Below are positions 59,122 through 64,000 of a DNA stretch of 64,000 bases, in pieces. The stretch spans positions 41,482-105,481 of the forward strand of contig JBCDCB010000005.1 in assembly GCA_039182735.1 (NCBI GenBank), read 5' to 3'. This DNA comes from JBCDCB01 sp039182735 (GTDB taxonomy: Bacteria; Planctomycetota; Phycisphaerae; Phycisphaerales; UBA1924). Both the position numbers and the translations under genes were made by a program. How positions within the stretch are numbered: the stretch's first letter is position 1; every line of letters starts with the position of its first letter. The notes beneath the pieces are model-generated. The model ran no database searches. It had not been told where the DNA came from and saw only the letters and a list, made by a program, of their open reading frames with translations.

Positions 59122-59859
59122 TCAACCCCTCTCCGCTCTTCGGAGTTCTTTGCTGTACGCGCAGTACTTCCGGCAAATCTCGTCTTCGTCGCACGAGGCG
59201 CCGCGCGCCTTGCACACCGCCCTGCCGTGCAGAATCAGCATGTGCGAGATCTTTGTCCACTTCGCCCGCGGCAGCCTCGCCATGAGATGGCGCTCGACCA
59301 TCGCGACCGTCGCGTCCTCCGGCGCCAGGGCAAATCGCTTGCTCAGACGTTCGACGTGCGTATCCACCACGACGCCCACCCGGATCCCGAACGCGTCGCC
59401 CAGCACCACGTTCGCCGTCTTCCGCGCCACGCCCGGCAGCGCGAGCAGCGCGTCGATCTCCGTCGGCACCTCGCCGCCGTGCTCTTCGATCAGCGCGGTC
59501 ATCGCCCCGTGGATGTGCTTCGACTTGTTTCGAAACAGCCCGATCGTGCGCACGTAGGGTTCGATCCGCTTGGGCGTTGCGCTGGCATAATCCGCCGGTT
59601 CTGGGAACGCCGCAAAGAGCGCCGGCGTCGCCTTGTTCACGCCCACGTCCGTCGCCTGCGCGCTCAGGATCGTCGCGACGAGCAACTCGTGCGGTTGCGT
59701 GTAGTCGAGCGCGCACTCCGCGTTCGGGTACCGCTCTTCCAGCGCGTCGTAGATCGCACGCGCCCGACGCTTCTGCGCCATCGTCACCTCGGGCAGGCGG
59801 AAAGGCAGATCGCGCATGCCGCGCGGGTTGTCCGGCGTGCGCACGAGCGTGGCGCTCAC
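59122..59859 (-). CDS. nth: Endonuclease III with an unusual iron-sulfur Cys spacing
   Basis: Base-excision repair glycosylase/AP lyase for oxidised pyrimidines. The 245-residue protein has the helix-hairpin-helix LLALPGVARKTANVVL with catalytic Lys147 and catalytic Asp166 (VVDTHVERL). The C-terminal cluster is Cys216-x6-Cys223-x5-Cys229-x3-Cys233, whereas Nth and MutY have C-x6-C-x2-C-x5-C. Four Cys remain, so a cluster could still form with a different loop. Starts with GTG overlapping the previous stop. Confidence 0.92.
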   Translation of the reverse strand: MSATLVRTPDNPRGMRDLPFRLPEVTMAQKRRARAIYDALEERYPNAECALDYTQPHELLVATILSAQATDVGVNKATPALFAAFPEPADYASATPKRIEPYVRTIGLFRNKSKHIHGAMTALIEEHGGEVPTEIDALLALPGVARKTANVVLGDAFGIRVGVVVDTHVERLSKRFALAPEDATVAMVERHLMARLPRAKWTKISHMLILHGRAVCKARGASCDEDEICRKYCAYSKELRRAERG

Positions 59860-60428
59860 GGCGTGCGCTCCTCAGCCGGCGCAAGCGCGTTCGCCGCGCC
59901 GAAGACGAACGCGAGCACGCTCAGCACCAGCGTTGTCACGAGCATGAACGACGCCTTGGGGTGCATCGACTGGAACCGCGTTTTGGCGGCGTCTGCGACA
60001 TCGTTGTTCCCGATCGCCGCGGCGTCCCAATACGTTCGCAGTGCGTCGTTCATCTCCGGGCGCATACTGATGAAGGTGATGCACACGAGCGCCGCGCACG
60101 CCGCCACGGCGCAGGAGCGCAGCACGCCGGTCATCGAGCCGATCCGGATCGCGCCGGTGATCCCGCCGATCGCGAGTGTGAGGAACGCGAGCAGCACGCA
60201 CACAAGCGTGACCCAGTCGCCGACCGTGAACGCGCGGTTCATGATGGAGCCCGCGGCGATCATCCAGTGCTCGCCCGTGTACGAGGCGTAGGCGGGCAGC
60301 GCGGGATCGAGGTCGCGCATCGTTGGGAAGGCGATCGCGGCGGTGACGCCGATCGCCGCCGTCACGCCCGCACAGAGCCCGAGCGCCAGCAGGTGGATGG
60401 TCTCCAGCACGGTCTTGGCGATGCCCAT
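59856..60428 (-). CDS. Four-helix membrane protein (DUF4149/TMEM205-like)
   Basis: The 190-residue protein has four hydrophobic segments (about 8-34, 67-90, 98-117, 160-182). The pattern of an early TAAIAFPTM and an MRPEMNDALRT loop between helices 3 and 4 resembles DUF4149-type membrane proteins. No function is known. First gene of the six-gene leftward operon; its TATGAT box is exactly 6 bases upstream of the ATG. Confidence 0.82.
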   Translation of the reverse strand: MGIAKTVLETIHLLALGLCAGVTAAIGVTAAIAFPTMRDLDPALPAYASYTGEHWMIAAGSIMNRAFTVGDWVTLVCVLLAFLTLAIGGITGAIRIGSMTGVLRSCAVAACAALVCITFISMRPEMNDALRTYWDAAAIGNNDVADAAKTRFQSMHPKASFMLVTTLVLSVLAFVFGAANALAPAEERTP

Positions 60429-60434
60429 GGCGCG

Positions 60435-60440
60435 ATCATA
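60435..60440 (-). promoter_or_regulatory. -10 box TATGAT for the nth-recX operon, leaderless spacing
   Basis: On the minus strand TATGAT is followed by CGCGCC and the ATG at 60428. It drives the whole overlapping six-gene unit. Confidence 0.6.
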
Positions 60441-60462
60441 GACAGGCCCGGGCGGAGCGCGG

Positions 60463-60468
60463 CACACT
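60463..60468 (+). promoter_or_regulatory. -10-like CACACT at leaderless spacing
   Basis: CACACT ends 6 bases before the ATG at 60475; the first base departs from TANNNT. It is back to back with the divergent TATGAT, 22 bases apart. Confidence 0.4.
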
Positions 60469-60474
60469 GTGCGG

Positions 60475-61236
60475 ATGAGCGGCTTCCCCATGCCCATGCC
60501 GGAACTCGCCCTCGCGCTCGTCGGGCTGCGAGAGCCGGCGTCTGTACGCGCCAAGATCGAGCTGGCGCGTACGCTGGGCTTCCGTGCGATCGCGCTCGAC
60601 GCGACGGATCGTGAATCCCGTCCGCGCGAACTGGGTCGCAGCGCGCGCCGCGACCTCGCCTCGCTGATCCGGCGCGCCGAGCTGCGCTGCGTGGGCATCG
60701 ACGCGTTCATCCCGCCGGCTCACTTTGTGGATGCGGCGCACGCCGACCGCGCGGCCGAAGCGGTGATGCACGCGTGCGACTTCGCCGCAGATCTCGCCTC
60801 GCTGACCGACGGCGAGGCGATCGTGAGCACGCTGCTCCCGCCGGGGTTTGCGGGGCGACGCACACTCGCCGCGCACGCCGCGGGCTTCGGGGTGCGCCTC
60901 GCGGATCATCACGCCCCGCCCGACGAGCACGCGGGCGAGACGTCGAACGAGCCCGACGTCGGCCTCGACCCGGCGACCGTCATGCTCGCGGGCGGCGACG
61001 TCGAGGAGACCCTCGCGTCGAACGCCGATCGAATCGCGAGCGCGCGCCTGTCGGACCTCGATTCCAGCGGTCGCACCGAGCCGGGCACGGGTCGTCTCGA
61101 TCTGCTCGCCTACGCCGTCTCGCTCGGGACGAGCGGGTACGACGGGCCCGTCGTCCTCGATCTGCGTCAGCTCGAAGACCAGCCGGGTGTGGTGCGGCGT
61201 GTGCTGCAGCGTCTGTCGGAGATCGCTCCGAAATAG
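60475..61236 (+). CDS. Sugar phosphate isomerase/epimerase-like TIM-barrel protein
   Basis: The 253-residue protein resembles AP endonuclease 2/xylose isomerase-like barrels: it starts with LALALVGLREPASVRAKIELARTLGFRAIALD, then RAELRCVGIDAFIPPAHF, and FGVRLADHHAPPDEH in a metal-ligand position, ending GTSGYDGPVVLDLRQ. The usual Glu/Asp/His metal ligands are only partly evident, so catalysis is uncertain. GTG at 60469 is an alternative start. It ends 27 bases before the J-protein gene. Confidence 0.75.
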   Translation: MSGFPMPMPELALALVGLREPASVRAKIELARTLGFRAIALDATDRESRPRELGRSARRDLASLIRRAELRCVGIDAFIPPAHFVDAAHADRAAEAVMHACDFAADLASLTDGEAIVSTLLPPGFAGRRTLAAHAAGFGVRLADHHAPPDEHAGETSNEPDVGLDPATVMLAGGDVEETLASNADRIASARLSDLDSSGRTEPGTGRLDLLAYAVSLGTSGYDGPVVLDLRQLEDQPGVVRRVLQRLSEIAPK

Positions 61237-61250
61237 GCGAACGCCGGACC

Positions 61251-61256
61251 TACGAT
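61251..61256 (+). promoter_or_regulatory. -10 box TACGAT for the J-protein gene
   Basis: TACGAT ends 7 bases before the ATG at 61264. The ATG at 61255 lies inside the box, which argues for 61264 as the start. Confidence 0.55.
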
Positions 61257-61263
61257 GTCCGTC

Positions 61264-62217
61264 ATGCCCGCGCAGCGAGACTATTACGACGTGCTCGGCG
61301 TCAGCCGCCACGCCACCGCCGAAGAGATCAAGCGCGCGTATCGCACGCTCGCGCGCGAGCTGCACCCGGACGTCAACAAGTCGGCGGACGCCCCTGAGAA
61401 GTTCAACGAGGTGCAGCAGGCGTACGACGTGCTCTCTGACGATGCCAAGCGAAAGTCGTACGACCGCTTCGGGCACGCTGGTGCGCAGGCGAGCGCGGGC
61501 GGGCGCCCCAGTGGTACCTACTCCTGGTCGAACGTCGGCGGCGGATCGCCCGGCACCGGGTTCAGCGACGCCGACGTTGCTTCCATGTTCGACGAGATCT
61601 TCGGTGGCGGACGCGGGCCCTTCGCGGGCGCCGGCGGGCCCGCGGGGCACGCGCGCGCGCGATCCAAGCCGAGACGCGGCGGCGACCTCCATCGTTCCAT
61701 CACCGTCTCCTTCGTCGATGCCATCCGCGGCACCACCGAGACCGTCCGCGTCCAGCGCGGCGGCTCCACGCAGACCTTCGACGTCCGCATCCCGCCCGCG
61801 ACCAGCGACGGGAACAAGCTCCGCGTCCGCGGCGCCGGGCAGCCCAGCCAGAGCGGGGGATCGCCCGGCGACCTGATCCTCACCGTCGAAGTCGGCGGGC
61901 ACCCGTACTTCAAACGCGAGCACAACGACGTGCTCATCGACCTGCCCGTCACCATCGCCGAGGCCACGCTCGGAACGAAGGTCACCGTCCCCACCCTCGA
62001 CGGCAAGGTCGATCTCCGCGTCCCGCCCGGCACATCGAGCGGGGCCAAGCTCCGCATCAAGGGGCGTGGGGTGCGCGACCCGAACGGCAACGAGGGCGAC
62101 TTCTACGCCGTCGTCAAGATCGTCCCGCCAAAGGACCTCGACGATGAGACCCGCGCCGCGATCGAATCGCTCGCCGAGTGCCTGCCCGACGTGCGCACAG
62201 GCGATCATTGGAAGTAG
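61264..62217 (+). CDS. CbpA-type J-domain co-chaperone (DnaJ without zinc finger)
   Basis: Stimulates an Hsp70. The 317-residue protein has a J domain (about 4-70) with the HPD motif at 34-36 (ELHPDVNK), a Gly/Ser-rich region (about 75-140, including MFDEIFGGGRGPF), and two C-terminal substrate-binding domains (GDLHRSITVSFVDAIRGTTE and HNDVLIDLPVTIAEATLGTKVTVPTLDG). The four CxxCxGxG zinc repeats of DnaJ are missing, so it is of the CbpA/DnaJB class. It is not beside the hscA-like gene at 5-7 kb. Confidence 0.93.
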   Translation: MPAQRDYYDVLGVSRHATAEEIKRAYRTLARELHPDVNKSADAPEKFNEVQQAYDVLSDDAKRKSYDRFGHAGAQASAGGRPSGTYSWSNVGGGSPGTGFSDADVASMFDEIFGGGRGPFAGAGGPAGHARARSKPRRGGDLHRSITVSFVDAIRGTTETVRVQRGGSTQTFDVRIPPATSDGNKLRVRGAGQPSQSGGSPGDLILTVEVGGHPYFKREHNDVLIDLPVTIAEATLGTKVTVPTLDGKVDLRVPPGTSSGAKLRIKGRGVRDPNGNEGDFYAVVKIVPPKDLDDETRAAIESLAECLPDVRTGDHWK

Positions 62218-62235
62218 ACCGGCGCGACGCCCAAG

Positions 62236-62241
62236 TACACT
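62236..62241 (+). promoter_or_regulatory. -10 box TACACT, leaderless spacing
   Basis: TACACT ends exactly 6 bases before the ATG at 62248. Confidence 0.6.
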
Positions 62242-62247
62242 GCGCAC

Positions 62248-63729
62248 ATGGGTATCCACTGGCCGATCCTGAAGACGCTCACGCTCAACCCTCGGCAGAC
62301 GTTCGTCACCGACGACCGCCGTTCCTGGCGTGGGGCCGAACTGCTCATCGCGTCCATGCACATCGCGGCGGAAATCGAACGCACCAGCGAATCGAAGCAG
62401 GTGGGCATCATGCTGCCGATGAGCGGCGCGTTCCCGGCGGTGGCGCTGGGCGCATGGATGCTCGGGCGGACGATCGTGCCGCTGAACTTCCTGCTGCGTC
62501 CGGGCGAGCTGCAGCACGTCGTCAACGACTGCGAGACGGACGTCATCGTGACAGCGCGCCCGATGATCGAGCACCTGGACAAGCCGCCCAAGGCCAAACG
62601 CACGGTCTTTCTTGAGGACATCAACTTCAAGAGCATGCCCGACCTGCGCTGGCCGGCGCGGCCCAAGCCCGACGACCTCGCGGCGCTTATCTACACCAGC
62701 GGCACGAGCGGGCTGCCCAAGGGCGTGATGCTCTCGCACCACAACCTGCGATCCAACATCCGCCAGTTCTGCCAGCACATCCACCTGAGCAAGGACGATG
62801 TGATGTGCGGCGTGATCCCGCCGTTCCACTCGTTCGGGCTCACGGTGCTGACCCTCGCGCCGCTGGTCGTGGGGTTCGGCCTGGTGTGCCAGCCACGGTT
62901 TGTGCCGCACCGGATGGTGCGCCTGATCCGCGATGAGAAGCCGACGATCTTCGTGGCGATCCCGTCGATGTACGCAGCGATCAACCGGGTGAAGGACGGG
63001 CACGAGCGTGACATGCGTTCGCTGCGGCTTGTGGTGTCGGGCGGTGAGCCGCTGCCCACGAGCGTCGCCGACGCTTTCAAGCAGCGCTTCGGCAAGGAGA
63101 TCTGCCAGGGCTACGGGCTCAGCGAGATGAGCCCCGTCACGCACTTCAGCACGCCCGAGGATGGACTCGCCGGAACCGTCGGGACCGCGCTGCCCGACGT
63201 CACCACACGCATCGTGGATATCGATCGCGGCGTCGATCTGCCGGTCGGGGGCGAGGGCGAGATCCGCCTCGACGGTCCCAACAAGATGCGCGGCTACTTC
63301 AAGATGCCCGAGCAGACCGCCGCCGCCTTCGACGAACGCGGTCATCTCCGCACCGGCGACATCGGGCGCATCGATGGGAAAGGACGCCTCGCGATCACCG
63401 GGCGGCTCAAAGAGATGATGATCGTTTCCGGCGAGAACGTTTTCCCGCGCGAGATCGAAGAGATCCTCGAGCGCGATCCCGGCGTGCACGCCTGCGGCGT
63501 GGTCGGTTCGCCAGACGACATGCGCGGCGAGGTGCCCATCGCCTTCGTCGAAATGGCCGAGGGCTTCGAGTTCGATGAGTCGGCGCTGCGCTCGCTCTGC
63601 CGGGAACACCTCGCGAGCCACAAGGTGCCGCGGGACATCCGGGTGATCGACGAGATGCCGCGCAACCCGACGGGCAAGGTGCTGCGGCGGGAACTCAAGC
63701 AGATGCTCGGCGCGACATCGAGCGTGTAG
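62248..63729 (+). CDS. AMP-forming acyl-CoA synthetase (ANL superfamily)
   Basis: Activates a carboxylic acid with ATP, then CoA or an acyl carrier. The 493-residue protein has the P-loop-like YTSGTSGLPKGVM at 149-161, PPFHSFGLT as the substrate strand, GYGLSEMSP as the A5 adenylate motif, RTGDIGRID with the hinge, GRLKEMMIVSGENVFPREIEE, and the C-terminal catalytic Lys in NPTGKVLRREL. Chain preference cannot be read; family members with this length and motif set are fatty-acyl or long-chain CoA ligases. It runs alone and is convergent with the tRNA gene. Confidence 0.92.
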   Translation: MGIHWPILKTLTLNPRQTFVTDDRRSWRGAELLIASMHIAAEIERTSESKQVGIMLPMSGAFPAVALGAWMLGRTIVPLNFLLRPGELQHVVNDCETDVIVTARPMIEHLDKPPKAKRTVFLEDINFKSMPDLRWPARPKPDDLAALIYTSGTSGLPKGVMLSHHNLRSNIRQFCQHIHLSKDDVMCGVIPPFHSFGLTVLTLAPLVVGFGLVCQPRFVPHRMVRLIRDEKPTIFVAIPSMYAAINRVKDGHERDMRSLRLVVSGGEPLPTSVADAFKQRFGKEICQGYGLSEMSPVTHFSTPEDGLAGTVGTALPDVTTRIVDIDRGVDLPVGGEGEIRLDGPNKMRGYFKMPEQTAAAFDERGHLRTGDIGRIDGKGRLAITGRLKEMMIVSGENVFPREIEEILERDPGVHACGVVGSPDDMRGEVPIAFVEMAEGFEFDESALRSLCREHLASHKVPRDIRVIDEMPRNPTGKVLRRELKQMLGATSSV

Positions 63730-63754
63730 TTCTGCGCCATCGCAAAACGACGAA

Positions 63755-63777
63755 CCGCCGACCCGTCGGGCCGGCGG
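63755..63777. terminator. Terminator-like hairpin between convergent genes
   Basis: CCGCCG (63755-63760) pairs with CGGCGG (63772-63777); inside, CCC pairs with GGG around GTC. Outer ACGAC and GTCGT can extend it. No T-run on either side, so the terminator role is inferred from its place between the acyl-CoA ligase and the tRNA. Confidence 0.45.
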
Positions 63778-63793
63778 CTGATGTCGTTCGAAG

Positions 63794-63879
63794 TGCGCGA
63801 GAGAGGACTCGAACCTCCACCCCGTAAAACCCGGACCAGCACCGCAAGCAGGCGCGTCGGCCAATTCCGCCACTCGCGC
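63794..63879 (-). tRNA. Class II tRNA with leucine-type body and GCG anticodon
   Basis: The 86-base minus-strand gene folds as a class II tRNA. The acceptor GCGCGAG pairs with CTCGCGC, then A73; CCA is not encoded (CTT follows). The D arm GCGGAATTGGCCGACGC is leucine-like, the variable arm is long (17 bases) and the T arm GGAGG-TTCGAGT-CCTCT is intact. The anticodon arm is CCTGC-TTGCGGT-GCTGG: aligned with tRNA-Leu (TTCAGGT), the anticodon is GCG, reading the arginine codons CGC and CGU. The stem has a U-U mismatch (29-41). LeuRS ignores the anticodon, so Leu charging is likely. It may be a tRNA-Leu GAG mutant, a pseudogene or a sequencing error. Confidence 0.9.
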
Positions 63880-63975
63880 GTGTTGGGGCGAGCCGGAACC
63901 GGCCCGCATTTGAGAGCGACAAGCCTACCCGCCTGCGCCGACCACTTCCAGCGGTTCATGGGGATCCGCCGGGGC

Positions 63976-63981
63976 TATCCT
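63976..63981 (+). promoter_or_regulatory. -10 box TATCCT, leaderless spacing
   Basis: TATCCT ends exactly 6 bases before the ATG at 63988, matching the pattern at other genes in the window. Confidence 0.5.
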
Positions 63982-63987
63982 CGGCAC

Positions 63988-64000
63988 ATGGCGGAGCGGG
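63988..64000 (+). CDS. Inferred start of a gene running off the right edge
   Basis: Only four codons are present (MAER), so identity cannot be judged. The call rests on the TATCCT box 6 bases upstream of the ATG, the same start grammar as at least ten genes in the window. Confidence 0.35.

Noticed and set aside
60436..63909. Open frame of 1157 codons on the minus strand
   Set aside because: It runs antisense through four well-supported genes and across the tRNA; no motif or start signal supports it.
1..64000. CRISPR arrays, insertion sequences, prophage or toxin-antitoxin pairs
   Set aside because: I looked for spaced direct repeats, transposase or integrase motifs and small paired genes and found none that could be supported.

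Overview
The window is a GC-rich, densely packed piece of bacterial chromosome, most likely from a planctomycete of the Phycisphaerae type. This rests on a membrane protein with the CGYDLRG zinc-ribbon typical of planctomycetes, an expanded set of large pseudopilin-like proteins, a secreted YyaL-type thioredoxin protein, and a general mix of housekeeping genes with many secreted proteins of unknown role. I see no insertion sequence, prophage, CRISPR array or attachment site. Both ends cut genes: glmS on the left, and an inferred gene start on the right.

Layout. 1-5 kb: glmS (partial) diverges from rarA, a small zinc-ribbon protein, a YhaM-like HD nuclease, a Lon-N domain protein and a glutathione peroxidase. 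5-8 kb: a leftward cluster of a lipoprotein, a small secreted protein and an HscA-like Hsp70. 8-15 kb: ilvE, a CPBP protease, ispD, a methyltransferase, two membrane proteins built from one triplicated domain, a glutamine amidotransferase and an HhH-GPD glycosylase. 15-24 kb: speA, a glycosyltransferase, a fumarylacetoacetase with an unknown companion, threonine aldolase and a YyaL-DsbD-alpha fusion. 24-30 kb: rpmB, sucC with two secreted proteins, a lone pseudopilin, rpmH and rnc. 30-38.6 kb: envelope genes (lipoprotein, MoxR ATPase, Tat-exported alkaline phosphatase, beta-barrel protein, BatA-like VWA protein) plus coaB. 38.8-57.2 kb: one large type II secretion/type IV pilus-like locus. 57.2-60.4 kb: a six-gene overlapping leftward operon with nth and recX. 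60.4-64 kb: a TIM-barrel protein, a CbpA-type J protein, an acyl-CoA ligase and an odd class II tRNA.

The secretion locus is the largest coherent system. It has two PilB/GspE-type ATPases, a PilT-type ATPase, a GspF-type platform protein, five prepilin-like proteins joined mostly by 4-base start/stop overlaps, and a GspK-like protein of 1685 residues, several times the usual size. No secretin, GspC/L/M or prepilin peptidase is present here, so those parts must lie elsewhere. A 266-base leader before the second ATPase carries an inverted repeat and a very stable UUCG hairpin.

The most general pattern in the window is in start sites. Many genes that are not inside operons have a TANNNT box whose last base is about 6 bases before the start codon, so transcription should begin at the start codon itself. 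This suggests leaderless mRNAs are a normal mode in this organism. It also predicts a new gene starting at 63988. Another notable item is a leucine-type tRNA body carrying a GCG (arginine) anticodon.
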